From Isoetes taiwanensis (lineage: Eukaryota > Streptophyta > Lycopodiopsida > Isoetales > Isoetaceae): 64,000 bases of DNA. Below the pieces are notes generated by a model that worked only from the letters and a program-made list of their open reading frames with translations, had not been told where the DNA came from and ran no database searches. Positions 20,217 through 41,650 of the stretch are shown here, piece after piece. Made by a program: the position numbers and the translations under genes. Positions within the stretch are counted from its first letter, which is position 1; each line of letters starts with the position of its first letter. The stretch lies in contig JAJEKV010000062.1 of assembly GCA_021234155.1 (NCBI GenBank), forward strand, positions 8,076,425-8,140,424, written 5' to 3'.

Positions 20217-21050
20217 TTGTTATTTAAAATGCCTTGTAAAGGTCTTACTTTCATGTCACTATTATCCCTACTTTTATGCAAGTAAAAAAGATCCGCCTAA
20301 AGTTGTCGCATGTACTGTGAGTACCGCTGTATGTAAGGAGTGTCAATTAGTTTATGAAGTTAATGCAAAACAAATAATTTGTTGTATTTGCATTGATTTA
20401 TGTTGGTTTATGATGTAAAATTGTTAATTGCCTTTTCATTGAGAAGGTAATATGCTAATCAAAAAGCCTTATATGGAATGTTCATCCGTTATGACTTTGG
20501 GAACTAATGGACAACTTAGATGCTAACAAATGTGATATTACATTGTTTGTTTTGATAATATTTGGGAACCAACTATGATACCATTGCACTTACAAAAGTG
20601 CTAAACTGAGCCTCTTAATCTTTCCATATTAAAGCTGAATCTCTTAATCTTTCCATATTTGCTATTAAATGTGTGCTGGACATAACTTATACCACTCAAA
20701 ACTATTAATACTCTTATAACCTTTAAGGTTTCACGTCAGCTCAAGATAAAATTGAATTAATGTCTTGGTGAATAAAATTATTTTACAGCTTTGAACCATC
20801 TTTGGAGACACCAATACATATGCAGTAAATGTTTAAAATGAAACGCGACTTATTTGTGTTTGAAAGATTCCTTCAAAAATTTGAAAAATTGCAAAAATGT
20901 ATAAAATAGGGAGCAAGATAGATTGTTGAGCACATTCTTAAGGTTAAAGAAGCCGCAAGATGGTGGAGAATAGGTAGTCGGATTTTTCTTTTTGACATCG
21001 TCCCCATCTACACTCATTATATAACCTTTGACCACACACCTTATATGCCC
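20217..21050. other. Intergenic, nothing recognised
   Basis: AT-rich. It contains a short imperfect tandem of CTCTTAATCTTTCCATATT (about 20613-20660). The right end merges into the minus-strand copia remnant. Confidence 0.3.
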
Positions 21051-21059
21051 TATTATCAC

Positions 21060-22311
21060 CGACATATACTTGATGTTCAGATGTAGATGCCCTCAAATGT
21101 TTCAAATATTTCTCTCACTGTGAGTCATGTGCATTGATGCCCGAGTCCAACCATATATCCCCTCGACTGATTCATTCCTGCGATGAACTTACCATGAATA
21201 ATTTATCACCATCTTTATTGTCTCCCTTTTCAAAGTTTCTTGATGGAAATCGTTTATCCACCGATGACGACATTAACTGTTCTGCAATCCTTCTCGCCAT
21301 ATGACCAGCCTTGCTACACAATCGAAAAGCAAGAGGATTTTTCTCGTCTTATTCCGCATGCTTGCTTCCCCTCTAAATCTGCCAAACGGAGTTGGGCTTC
21401 TATTCCCATCTGATGGAACATCCCTTGTCTGCATTGGTTTCTTTCCAAACCATCTCTTCTTGTCTTTGATCATAAAAGCTGTATTCTTCGCATTTCCTTC
21501 TAATTTCGCTTTTTTCCTCTTCTATTAACGCTTACAACCAAGCCGGCCCATTGACCGGTTTGGGATGTTTGTTAATGTTGTAACAACCGATCTGAAATCC
21601 GGAGGCCAATCCCTTCAATAGCACCGCCATTTGATCTTCTCGGCCGAGACCTTTTACATTCACTCTTGCTAATTGTATGACAAGAGCACGAACCCACTCA
21701 AAAATTTCTGAATAGATTCCCCTCGAGGTCATGTGGAAATCAAAAATTGCTAAGCTCAAAGACACCACATGTCTTTCCAAATTCCTCCAAATGTCTTCCC
21801 ATTGTTTCCCGCCTCTTGGCACTCTTCTTCAAGTCTACAAGGTGAATATATACTCTTCCCCAAGAGCTAATCCTATTGTGGGTGATCGCTCTTCCCCTCC
21901 TATCATTCATTCCGTGCTTTGTCGCTGGCCGGCCCTGGACCTCTCTGCAGGCCATCTACAAATCAGTCTGTGTTGCTTCTCTCTCATCATGATTAATTGA
22001 AGTTTTAGGGACCGATATGATAATTGTTTCAAAGAATTTCTCAGAAAACATCTCAAAGAATTTATCTATTCCCCGAAGTTGATCCCGCCATGCTTTAAAC
22101 TCAAATTGCGGTATGAAATTGCACCTCAATAGGTCACCGATAAATTTTTTGTGGAACTGAGCGTCTCAATACGCCCTCCTTTGTCAGAGGGCTTAATTCG
22201 ACCGTTTTCAAATTTTCTCGGCCGGGGTTCCTTTGATTTACCCCGTAGAACCCTTTGAATCCTTTCTTTTCTAAACTATGGCAACGCAATACCGTTTATG
22301 CCCATAGCAAA
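21060..22311 (-). mobile_element. Ty1/copia gag-protease remnant
   Basis: Reading on the minus strand from 22311 downwards, a frame holds EWVRALVIQLARVNVKGL and DQMAVLLKGLASGF (about 21720-21600), the UBN2-type gag helix region. A degraded zinc-knuckle follows (CSKAGHMARR, about 21320-21290), then WLDSGINAH and YVGDNRAYKV (about 21150-21060), where an aspartic protease active site (DSG) and the following NG..V.GKG strand would be. Many stops and shifts interrupt it. The order gag, knuckle, DSG fixes the orientation. A primer-binding site stands at its upstream end. Confidence 0.7.
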
Positions 22312-22323
22312 GCTCTGATACCA
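22312..22323 (-). other. Primer-binding site (initiator tRNA-Met type)
   Basis: TGGTATCAGAGC on the minus strand is complementary to the 3' end of plant initiator methionine tRNA, the usual minus-strand primer site of copia elements just inside the 5' LTR. It faces the gag remnant at 21-22.3 kb, but the LTR that should precede it is missing: plus-strand copia RT sequence begins exactly here. Confidence 0.75.
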
Positions 22324-22532
22324 TTGTGGCACTTTACGTAGATGACTGCATATTGGTCTCTAATTCCATTGAGTTCTTGAAACAAGTAAAAGTGCAACTC
22401 AGCGCAGAGTTCCGCATGTCCAACACGAGGGAGATTGATTACTACTTGGGCATACAGATTGTTAGAGACAGAACAAAAGGCTGGTTACAAATGGTGCAAA
22501 GACGGTACATTGAAGAATTATTGATCAGATTT
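22321..22532 (+). repeat. Copia RT fragment, displaced copy
   Basis: This encodes LYVDDCILVSNS (the YVDD polymerase motif) through DYYLGIQIVRD. It matches 24618-24831, where the same segment sits in its proper place in the RT. Here it precedes the pre-integrase region, so it is out of order and must be a rearrangement or nested insertion. Confidence 0.85.
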
Positions 22533-25375
22533 GAAGATCCATGATGTGAAATACGTACCAGGATTGACTCAAACTTTACTATCCATTGGGAAGATAGCTG
22601 ATACAGGATTGGTGGTGACATTCACAAAGTACACTTCCACTATATTAGATGAACAAGGTGTGCAGGTCGCCAGTGGGAGTCGCAAGGATGGGCTCTACAA
22701 ATTAGATGTCACAATCAAGATTCCACATCAGGCATTGAATGGAGGAAGGAGTATGAATGAATTACAAAATTTTGGCACAATCAAGCTTGGGTCATGTGAA
22801 TGTACAAATAATAAAGAAGTTACACAAGGAGAGTAGCAAAGACTTCAAATTGGTGATGAGGAAGAGATAGAGCACCAGGAGGCATGTGTGATGGGAAAAC
22901 ATAAGAGAGGCACATTTCCAAGAGGGAGAAAGTGAGCAAAGCAAAAGATTTATTGGAGCCATACACTCGATATTTGTGGCCCTTGCGCACTATGTCCATT
23001 GGGAATAAGCGATATGTGATCACATTTATAGATGATTTCTCCATTTGTGACCGTAGATCAAGGGCTTAAAATCGGCATTGGACATGTTCGTGGAATTTCG
23101 CACAAAATGGAAACTCAAACCGGAAGAAGATTAAGCTGTTATGGCGACAATGGGGAGAATATTGTTCAAAACAGCTTGAGGCATATTTGCAAGAACATGG
23201 CATTATCCATCGTGAGAACTACTCCCTACACACCATAGCGTATCGGAGTGGCGAGCGATGAACCGCATATATTGATTGAAAGTGCCCGATCCATGTTAAG
23301 CTTTTCATTGATGCCTGACAAGTTCGGGGTGAAGCGTCGACCGCAGTATAGATATCTTCGCGAATCGACACCAACATCCTTCTTTGCAAGGACGCACATC
23401 ATTACTTGTGGTCGTCGTTCCCTCTCTTGGTCATTTGAGAATTTTTTGATGTATAGCATACCCTCTTTTTTCGCTGAAAAACGCCATAAATTGGAGGAGA
23501 AGAGTGTGCCGTGATCCATCCGGGATATTCTAGAATCAAAGGCCTCGAGGGGTTGTATCATTTAGAAACCAATCACCGATCATATGCCGCATTGGAGATG
23601 TGAATTTTAATGAAGATATGTATTATGGGGAGCAAGCAAATACCCTGAGGGATCATCATTGACATCTTAGGTGTAAATTTTGGAGACATAGATGAGTGGT
23701 GCATGGAGAGGGCTCTAGTTCAATCACCCACGATGGAAGAAGAGGAAGATCCTCTTCCAAACTATATTCCGTAAGATAATGCGAGAAAAATCAGATGGGT
23801 CTCAAGGGGAGGATCGATCTAATGTGGCGTGATGCACTTAGAGGACAAAGCAGCTGTTTTTTGGGATATGATAAAGTCAACAACCAAGTAAGGCATGCAC
23901 ATGAACAGCTTTATCGAGGGAAACAAGGGCACAACCGATCCGCGTTCCTAAGTTAAGTGTGAAAGCTAAGGAAGCGCTTAGAATCAGCTAGCTTCAACAG
24001 TAGAAAGTTTACCTATCTCAACTTGGTTATGCATGATGAAGATATACATGAGCCGCAACCGAAGAAGCACTAAACAAAGACGCGATGCAATGGAATGGCA
24101 ACAAAGCCATGGATACTAATACAAACTCTTTGTTGCGCCGTCGCATTTGGGAACTAACGACCTTCCACCGCCGTACGTGGTTAGTACCAAATGGTTGTTC
24201 AGCTAAAACTTAATGCAAAGAGTCACATTGAATCCATTCAAAGCATCTGCCAGGGCCCGAGGGTTCTCCCAAATTGCGGAGTGGATTTCACCTGACACCT
24301 TTTCCCCAGAGTAAGAATGTCGCCCATACGCGATTCCGCCGGCCCCGGCAGCTTCGCCGCTTAATTTAGAGGTCCATCGATGGATGCAAACAACATTTCT
24401 TCATGGAGAACTTCAAGAAGAAGTTTATGTATCACGCCCGTAAGGATATATCAAAGGTAAAATGAGCGCCTTGTATGCGTGTCATTAATAAGGCCTTATA
24501 TATAATGCCTACCTCCTGCATGGTTCCTCGAACGATAAATGGATATTTGCTTCGATTGGGTTTTGGCGCATTACCGTGAGATGGCAATGTTTATGTCAAG
24601 TCAATGGGCGCCTTTCACCATTGTGGCACTTTACGTGATGACGCATATTGGTCTCTAATTCCATTGAGTTCTTGAAACAAGTAAAAGAGAAACTCAAGAA
24701 AGTTCCGCGATGTCCGACATGGGGAGATTGATTAACGCTTGGGCATGTACGATTGTTAGAGACGTAACAAAAGGTCTGGTTACAAATGGTGCAAAGACGG
24801 CATAACATTGAAGAAGTATTGATCAGATTTGGTGGCGCGTGATTCAAACTCCCGCGGCAAACCTTAATGGAATCTCATTTGCAGCCTACTAAAGATATGG
24901 TTCCATCAAATGAAGAAGAGGCTAAAGAAATGGAATGTTCCATATATATAGGCATGCAAGAGGTGTTCTTTAACTTATCTGCTTAAATCATTCCGACATT
25001 TCATTTGGCGTGGAGTTGTAAGTCGGCCATGGATAATCCGACGCCAAAGATTGGCTTGCCATCAAGAGGGACGGCGCGCTTATCTAAAAAGGTACAATGG
25101 ATCGCGATTGGTGTATCAAAGGCAACATGATAAAGAATTGTTCGCTAGTAGCTGTACACGATGCGATTACCGGGATGTGGACAAAGACGATCAACTTCAG
25201 CCTCCCCATGTTTTTCAGCTTGGAACAAAATGTTATTTCATGGCAAAGTAAGCTAACCTATCAACGCTTTTATCATCAACGGTTGAGTATTATTGCCGCT
25301 ACTACAAGCAGCTCGTTACGGGTTTGGCTGCCATTAATGTGGAATGTTGTTACAAAGAAAGCACTAACCAACCTG
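22531..25375 (+). mobile_element. Ty1/copia pol, decayed
   Basis: Domains follow the copia order. Pre-integrase segment at 22531-22840 (HDVKYVPGLTQTLLSIGKI, then a LWHxxxGH-like stretch). Integrase core at about 22950-23330 (IGNKRYVITFIDDFS, GDNGEN, EHGIIHRENYSLHT, NRILIESARSML in shifted frames). Linker at about 23700-23820 (EEEEDPLPNYIP, ARKIRWVSRGG). RT at about 24060-24850 (palm start DAMQWNGNKAMD, VDFT and the YVDD region in damaged form). RNase H at about 24860-25370 (GLVYQRQHDKELFA, VFQLG, ISWQSKL). Stops and frameshifts occur every few dozen codons, and neither gag nor LTRs are visible on this strand. It abuts the minus-strand copia remnant head to head. Confidence 0.85.
24618..24831 (+). 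repeat. Copia RT fragment, in-place copy
   Basis: Homologous to 22321-22532. It differs by many small indels and substitutions, several of which create CG dinucleotides; the YVDD codons are frame-shifted here but intact in the other copy. Confidence 0.8.
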
Positions 25376-28300
25376 CTCACAGCCACGCTGCATCGCCATC
25401 GAGTACCCCATTTCCCTCGGCTACACCCATCGCCAAGATCACCGGACGCCTCCACGGCAGCTTCCCCAAGAAACAATGATTTGGTGTACTATTTGCCGCA
25501 AGACGACATCCGCACGAGTAACTCGCGGATAGCATGATCCACCAAACGCCTAAACATGCGTAACCACACCACCCAAGAATGTACAAATCCACCACTAAAT
25601 CAGACGACAACGCCTTGTTCACCAAGTGCAAGGTACCCACGCTAAACCCCAAATCACGCACATGTGCACAAACACGATAACAACAACAACCTCAAAGATA
25701 ACAAGAACTACAACGGACCTCCTCGCTCCACTTTTGATCCAAGCAAGTCCTAATGTTTCAACTGTGGACCAATGGGGTCACTACCGCAGACATTGTCCTC
25801 AACTTCCCTGTCTAAAATACAAATTCTTGGCACCAATCAAACTACCCATAAAAGCAGCCTACACCTTTCAAGTATGGGTGCCAAGGAAGGCAAGGCCCAC
25901 GCCCACTCAAACGGGTCACCACACTAATAACAAATAACCACGCCAATGTAGTTGAACAACTCAAAAACAATTGATGATCAACTCCAAGAAGAAATTTACC
26001 ATGCAATCAACACTGTACCCTTTTGAAATCCTCCAACCTGATTGAGGTTCTCCTTGTCTCTTACGCCATAAGCAACCGCGTGCAATTAAGTTTTTGTACG
26101 ATTCTCACCAGCCGAGCCATCAACCAAATTGCTCATTTTGCACTAACTGTGGATCAACTACTCCTCATGTTCAACCTAAAACTTCGCAAAAGTCTCGCTT
26201 TCCAATTACTCTAACGCGTGTATGGTAAGGCACTCAAGTCTCGGTCGCTACCCATCGAGCCACGACCACGAATGCCACGACATCTCGCAGAATAACACTC
26301 ACCACTCAACATTGCCGTCAAGTCGACCTCAACAAGGTAGCGACATCTATTGGTCGAGCAACAACAACCTAATGATCCACCACACCACCTAATCCTCCTC
26401 AAATTTCAACAAGAAACTTGCTAAAATCAAAATTCTCTCAAATTTTACGACTATCCTGTATAACTATGTCCAAAGACTCACGAGCACATTTTTACAAAAA
26501 CCTCAGACATCTGCTAATGCACCGCTTAAGATCAACACCCAGCATGTAGCTGCACACGGGCCAAAAAGGTCAGCTCACCATGTTCGCATCGATGGTGGCG
26601 CTGCCACTAACTTATACAGAGGACCGACGATAATCAGCATGGGTGAGCCCACAACGCCCCCTATGACATCAAGTCATAACGGCCATATCACGACCACAAG
26701 GAGTTACACAACCAACAATATTGGAGATCTACAACCTACTATGGAATCTCTTGCGCTCGAGCGTGGAGAAGATCCGGAGATTATGAAATGTTAGTAGGAT
26801 CTAATTCTTTATATGCTCAAAAGCATTCACCATCGGGCCACGTGATTTAACTTTGGTTATCACGAGAAGGCAAGCCTTAATTTGTTGATTACGATCCCAC
26901 CACGGGCCAGATCATTTCAGAGATCACGCCCAACGACAGCGACCAACAAGTTTAAAACACCTATCAGTTATAAGCCAAGGGTTTGCCAATTACCAAGCCA
27001 CTTCCGTATCACAATCAACCATGGGAAGACATGGATATTGATAAAGGCATAGCAACGTTGGTTGACCCTATTTGACACCTTGTAACAACGCTGGCTGGTT
27101 CCACATGAGGAGACTACTCCCTGCATTCCTCCTCCTGTTCAAGAAGACACCACATCAACTCCTAGTGGCACGCCACTATTTTTCAAAATGGTCGTACCAT
27201 GAACATCCCTGGTCTCTAATTGTGAGGCCAAATTTAATCGGTTTTGTGATGATCGTCATTCCACACATTCAAACTCGCAGATACAATTGATATTGGAACA
27301 AATCAATCCGATTGCACGCCGACCACGCCCAGCATCTGTGGAAAGCAAGCCAATAAAGGCCCTAAACGTTTGCCATATCTCTTTGCTTGGAGCTACAAGA
27401 TCTCCCGGTATCAAGAAAGAATTGGGACAAACTCCTGACTCCACTGCCGATGCTAGACCATCTAACGATGCATCGTGCTTAACCCAAACTACCGTGAAAA
27501 GGTTAAAGCTTTAAATTACGACAAGCTTTTTGACGCTGGACTTATCTACGAGGTCAAACATCTCGTGAATGCAAAGCCCCATTGTTATTGCCCTCAAACA
27601 TAATGGAAAAATTCGCTTGTGGATTATAGAAAACCTTAACTGCTTTCAATGGACCGATCATTTCCTCTCCCTTCACACGGATCAAGTGTTGGAAGATGTA
27701 GCAGGCCACGAGATGTACTTTCATGGACTCCGGCTTCTCCGGGTTATAATCAAATATCCATTCGAAGAAGATCAATCAAAGACTACCTTCACTACTCCAT
27801 GGGGTGCCTTTGCTTAGCAAGTCGCTCCTTTTGGATTGTCAAACTCACTCATCCACATTTCAACGACATGCTTGCTGTTTTTCGTAAGAGTACATGCAAG
27901 TTCATCCCTTCGCAAGTCTTTCTGTGATGACTTCTCCACTTACACCCACGCTATGGACCATTTGGTAAAACTTGAAACTAGTTTCAACGCTGCGGATGAA
28001 CTGAATTAGCCCTTTAATCCGAAAGTGCACCTTCCGTGTCACTCCTGCATTAGGACATGCCTGAGTCGACACGGCATTACAACGGACCCATTAAAATCAG
28101 CTGTGGTCATCAGAAAGTGTCCACCGCTGGTCAAGGACACATCGCCTTTCTTGGCAAAGTCAACTTCTATGCCACCTTTATTCCAACCAATTGGCACCGA
28201 CCGCCGATCCAATTCACAACCGGGATCGAAATCCATACATGGACTTGGACATCTGATGCAAATCAAGCTTTTAAAGAACTCAAAGTCAAGCTCACGTAAG

Positions 28301-30175
28301 CCCCCGCATAGTACCACCTCAATGGGACAAACCATTTCATGTCCACGTTGATGTTTCTGTGCTGGACATTGAGTCGTTTCTAGCTCAAGAGTATGCACCA
28401 AATCGTGACAAGCTTCCATCGACACGCCACAGTAAAATCCTTAACTCGCTGAGGCAAGAACTATTCGCCACGGAAAGGGAAGCCCTTGGCCTTATCTTTG
28501 TGTACAACGCGACACTATCTTCCGGTAGTCACCCGCTTTTATGTGGATCATCAAGCCTTCTATATTTAATCAATAAGCCAAACCCCACGGGCGAATTGCT
28601 CGTGGATATTGATATTGCAAGAGTTTGCCCTTTGACATTATTCACAAGCCGGACGCCTCACGGTCCCGACTATCTTTTCCGCATACACGGATGATGATCC
28701 CTCGGAAGGAGTTCACGATGCCTTCCGGATGCTCTCTGCTGTTCTGGTCACCGCCACGCCTCATTGGTACCCGCGACTATCTGGCGCTTTCTCCTCACGG
28801 GCGACTCCCGTCAAATGACCCCCGCCTCTCGGAAAGACAACTTACGCATAAACAATGTAATTCCAGCTTCGCTGGCACGATTACACGATGGTTGGCCGGC
28901 CATCTCTATAAATGTGGCAAAGACAATGTAAGCCCGCACGATGTGTTCTTCCTCACGAAGTCCTCGATCTAGTCAAACAAGCTCAATGGTGACTTATGTT
29001 GGTCATTTCTGGCCGAGACAACATGCTAAGGGAAAACCCCTCCGTCGGTACACGGCCCACGCTTTTCAAAGATGTCATAAATACAGCACGCACGCAGTGA
29101 TGTTTGTCGAGGCTTGGTAGACCCACGGCCCGGTGACGCCCGCCACGCCCAATAGCCACGCCTCCCTTTGCCACGGTATGTGGATTTTGTTGGTCCCATG
29201 GACCCACCTGCAATCAACACTAGGGCACGCTACATTCTAGTCTTCACGACCATGCAACCAAAATGGGCCTAAGCGCAGTGCTCTAATTCGACAACACTAC
29301 CGCTAGTACAAATGGCATAAGTTCCCTACAAGAACATCATCACGCGATTTGATGTCCCTTAGAATTAGTTAGTGATCGTGGAGTTCATTTCATCAATCAC
29401 ACTATTGCTGAACTCACTAACATTATCTCGCACATTCATCACGAAAAAGCACGCCTTACTATCCCGTGGTAATGGCAGCTGAAAGCACAAACAAGGTGCT
29501 TATCCACATTCAAGAAGATTTGTGATCCCACAAGAAAAGATTGGCAAGATAAGTTACCCTCTTTATGGTTTATGAACACAATACAACATACAAAAGTATG
29601 GCCTTCAAACACCTTTAGACTTTGTGTATGGCCAAGAGGTCTTTATGCCTTTGAGTTCATTTTACCCTCACTCAAATTTCGGTTAGCAATGTAACATAAT
29701 CCATCAGCAGCTTTGCAAAGAGCGAGTTTATCAACTGGAACAACTGGATGAACTTCAAGAGATGCTTTTCTTAGACTTCAACAAAGGCAAACAACTACAA
29801 AACAATGGCATGACAAACACATCAAAACAAAACTTTTCAAATTGGCGACTTAACTTAGTTCTTCTTCACATTCGAGATATCAACAACATCACGGCAAACT
29901 CAAGCTTTCGGATGGTAGGGACCATACAAAATTTTCGAGATACCACATCACGGAGTTTTACAATTACAAGAATTGAATGGCACTCCATTTCCTACATTAG
30001 TCAATGGATTTCGACTCAAGAAATTTCAAACCCTACGCTTTGGCATCCTTGAGCTCAAGAACAAAATTTACAACAAGATACCACTTGTACAAATTTATGA
30101 GAAACTTTTTCTATTATGTACAAAATTGCCTGAAGGCTACAATTATTTGTGGGATTTTTCACCCGAGCAGTCCCT
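25376..30175 (+). mobile_element. Ty3/gypsy gag-pol, decayed
   Basis: Reading order on plus: zinc knuckle CFNCG..GHYRRHC at about 25752-25805 (one frameshift inside); protease-like IDGGAATN at about 26590-26615; RT at about 27500-28000 (KTTFTTPWGAFA, QVAPFGLSN, DDFSTYTHAMDHLVKLE); connection at about 28110-28300 (AFLGKVNFY, DANQAFKELKVKLT); RNase H at about 28340-28700 (FLAQEYAPNRDK, ATEREALGLIF, LLYLINKPNPTG); integrase at about 28850-29520 (YVDFVGPMDPP, RYILVFT, VSDRGVHFIN, AESTNKV, giving all three acidic catalytic positions D, D and E); and a C-terminal GVLQLQELNGTPFPTLVNGF at about 29960-30010. Frame breaks are frequent, so it is dead. Copia and gypsy are adjacent with no recognisable LTR between them. 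Confidence 0.85.
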
Positions 30176-38525
<8,350 letters not shown>

Positions 38526-38533
<8 letters not shown>

Positions 38534-38640
38534 GAGAGGGAGGGAGGGAGGGAGGGAGGGAGGGCATAAGGGAGAGGGACCCAATGGGGTAGAGAGAGGG
38601 AGGGAGGGAGGAGGGAGGGAGAATGAGATGAGATGAGATA
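38526..38640. repeat. (GGGA)n simple repeat
   Basis: Runs of GAGGGAGGGAGGG and then GAGATGAGATGAGATAAGATG flank the outer end of the right arm, mirroring the (TC)n tract outside the left arm. Confidence 0.9.
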
Positions 38641-38959
38641 AGATGATTATTTATTATGCAGTGAGACCATCGGGGTCTAGAAGACATAACCATCATTCAT
38701 TTAAATTGGATTTATAATCTGTTCCAAAAGCTGCCACTTTTGCATACCCTTTTCAATATAGTGTTGTGGTGTGTGACATCTTTGTTTTGCAAGGTTGCAA
38801 ATTTTTACATTATAGTAGTGGGTGGTTTAACATTTTTTTGTTTTAGTGAAAAGAATGTGTTGTTTGATTAGCATTTGTAGATAACAACACATCAATATAC
38901 ATGAGAACACTTTTAACATTGTATTCACTTGATATAAAGATTACATCATGGAGGGACTA

Positions 38960-41650
38960 GTCCTTTTTCTTTGTCAAATAACTCTCAAGATAGGGATCCA
39001 TCTCCTTAGTCAGATCTAGTTACGGATGCATTTTGACAATATCGATCTTTATTTTACCGGTAACCAAGCCACTCATAATGGGCATGAATAGTACTAGAAA
39101 CTCATCGTTGAGTAATCTAGTGGAGTATAACTTGGTGGATTTAGAGCGACCTTGATTATAAAAGCACTTAAGAGCATCATCATCTACTATTATGATGTCC
39201 TCTTTCTTTTGAATGCCAAAGCTGATCCATCATAGTACCAAGATGTTTCCACGAAGCCCGGTTTGCCATCGGATCTCTTGGATGTGGAAACTTTATACAC
39301 TTAGTTTGGTCCCAAATTGTCACAAAGTCTCGATTCATGCACGGTAACACCCTAAGAACTTCATCAATATTTACTGCGTTCCATTGAGGACCGGATGGCA
39401 ACTTCGAAACAATCAGATGCCTCATTCATCATATCTTCTAAGTGTGGAGGATAGATCCACTTAGTATTCGATTCTAGAGGACTTGTTTGAAGTCATCCCT
39501 GTTAATAAGCTTCTTAGGAAATGTTTTACCGCAGGACACCATTGGATCGAAGGCAATGATTTTTGTCACAAGTAGGTGGAGCCACGAACCATGGAAAACA
39601 AAGAGTTAGCCATACAAAAATGGTCTTCAATACCGCCAAAGCCCGCGTTTTTGTCCGTCAGTAAGCTACATATCGCTTTTGGCGTGAATTACCTTTCATC
39701 ATCGTTGTCATCCCGGCCGATCGTAGTGTCTACTTCACTCTCCCAGGATGCTCCTTTGCCGGAAGCATCAACTCCGCGGTTTGGATTCGGACATGTTCTC
39801 TTCTATGAAAGCTACCTCGGGAATTTGATTCCCTAACCTCGATGGTTGAATACGAGCTTGCATGATCATCTGGCTTGTATCAGAGCTATTGTAGTCATCG
39901 CCCAAGTGTAACATTACCGGTTAGAATATTACCAAGCATGGACTCCATATTTTTGCTCCATGATCTCACGTTTCGCCCGGCATTGCGGCCTTCTCCTCGG
40001 GGTTGCATTGCTTTTTGAACGATTCGGACTTGCCCTTGGAGGCTTTTGTGAAAATAGTGATGCTTACGCCCTTTGTAAGGTACCAAAAGCCAGCGGATTT
40101 TTATCTTTGAGAGGACCCCAATCGGCCGTAGCTAGTACCTTTTCGAAAAACACTTCAAGGAAATCCACGGTGGTCATCGTTATTGAAACTTAGACATCTT
40201 CTTGATGTCTTGAGGGCTCTCTGCCAATATACCCTCCAACATGAAGTTCGTTGGACAAGTGGTATCAAGTGGTGCAAAAGCCTCAACAAGATAGCTTGCC
40301 AAATTGATTGCAAACCCATGTTTATTCAAGGCACCCTTTTCTTTCCTCGGCAATTCAGTGATGTCTTTCAGGTAAAGGTCGAAACATCAAATTCACGGCA
40401 TTCATTAAGCCGTCCTCATCATCGCTTTGTAGAACACATTTTCAAGCTGGGTTCATCCAAAGAGAACAACGCCATGCACCTTTTATCGATGTCCCTTTGC
40501 TCTTAGCTACCTCATAATCATCATCGGCACAAGGGATATCATTATGAAGATTATCTGAGCACTTTTAAGCTTTGCATCCTCAAATCGGTATCCTTTGTCT
40601 CAAAAGAAGAGTACCTTCCCTAACGACCTTTAGGCATTCCAAATTCGTATAAAGTCACCAAATCATGCATATGAAGCTCTCACGGGGGCATATGGTGACA
40701 ATAGTAAAAACTTTTAGGTTGTTAAGCCTATTTTGACTAGTAAAAAAAGCTGTTGCACTCTTTTTTGAGTCATTCCCTTCTCTCCTTTTAGATCCTGCTA
40801 TCAATACAAGCAGAGAAATATTATGAGGGCTTATTGTTGTATGGTAGGAGACCTTTATAGCCCGATAGAGACCAGGTATTGGAGTGCGGGTAAGTCACCA
40901 CCGGCATCTTTCGGGGATGGCAACCTTTCTTCTCATTTCGGCCATCATCTTATCGATAGTTTTGTAGTGTCTTTGTTGGTTCTTTGATTTCTGTTTTCGC
41001 GAGAAAGTCCTTGGACGAAGGCGTATTTCTTGATGTCATCGATGGACCATGCCATACTTGTCTAGCGGGCGAGTTCAAACAATGTTACATCACCGGATAG
41101 CTTCTAAAGTTCTTGACCAAGCTGCTACCTTCATAACTTCGCATGTCCTTTATATGAGTGCAATAATCAACGAAGGACATTTGTCCTTAACTGAAGAAAC
41201 CTTTTGTACAGAACTTCTTTGTTTATGCATTGATCTAACAGACAAATGACTTCATCATCCTGAAGGCCCTGTACTTTCCTCATCTTGGTGGTCTTCAAAT
41301 CAAATATTGAAGTATCTTGAGGAGGCACTCTTTCCATTGCATCTGGCAGCTGTTTCTGAGCATAAGCATCCCAGAACTCATTCCACTTCGCCCAGACTTC
41401 GTCCTTAGCGAAGATGATCCTTTAGGCATCTGTAGGGCCTCTCGAAGATGCTTCAGACGTCTCCCCTGCTTTCTCCCGGCCTTGGTTTCTTATCTTGGAT
41501 GATAGTCTGGGCCAAGTTCTTTTCCAACGCCTTATACTCCTCAGACTTCGTGCCTCCCTGTTTTGTTTGCAGCGGTCTTCCATATTCTATCCATTGCTGG
41601 CGGGCATGACGGAGTTGTTCCATGTAAGGGCTGCACGAATAAGGAAATCA
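38960..41650 (-). pseudogene. Decayed coding-like region, family unknown
   Basis: On the minus strand several pieces have strong coding character but lie in different frames. From right to left: WAKWNEFWDAYAQKQLPDAM and GLQDDEVICLLDQC (about 41450-41200), VDFLEVFFEKVLATADWGPL (about 40170-40110), a Lys/Ser/Glu-rich segment (about 40040-39980), QARIQPSRLGNQIPEVAFIE (about 39860-39800), and an open 81-codon stretch at 39425-39180. I do not recognise a family. A retrotransposon gag-like origin is possible because of the neighbourhood. No intact gene remains. Confidence 0.35.

Noticed and set aside
27554-28425. Minus frames of 73 and 128 codons
   Set aside because: Antisense shadows of gypsy RT and connection sequence on plus.
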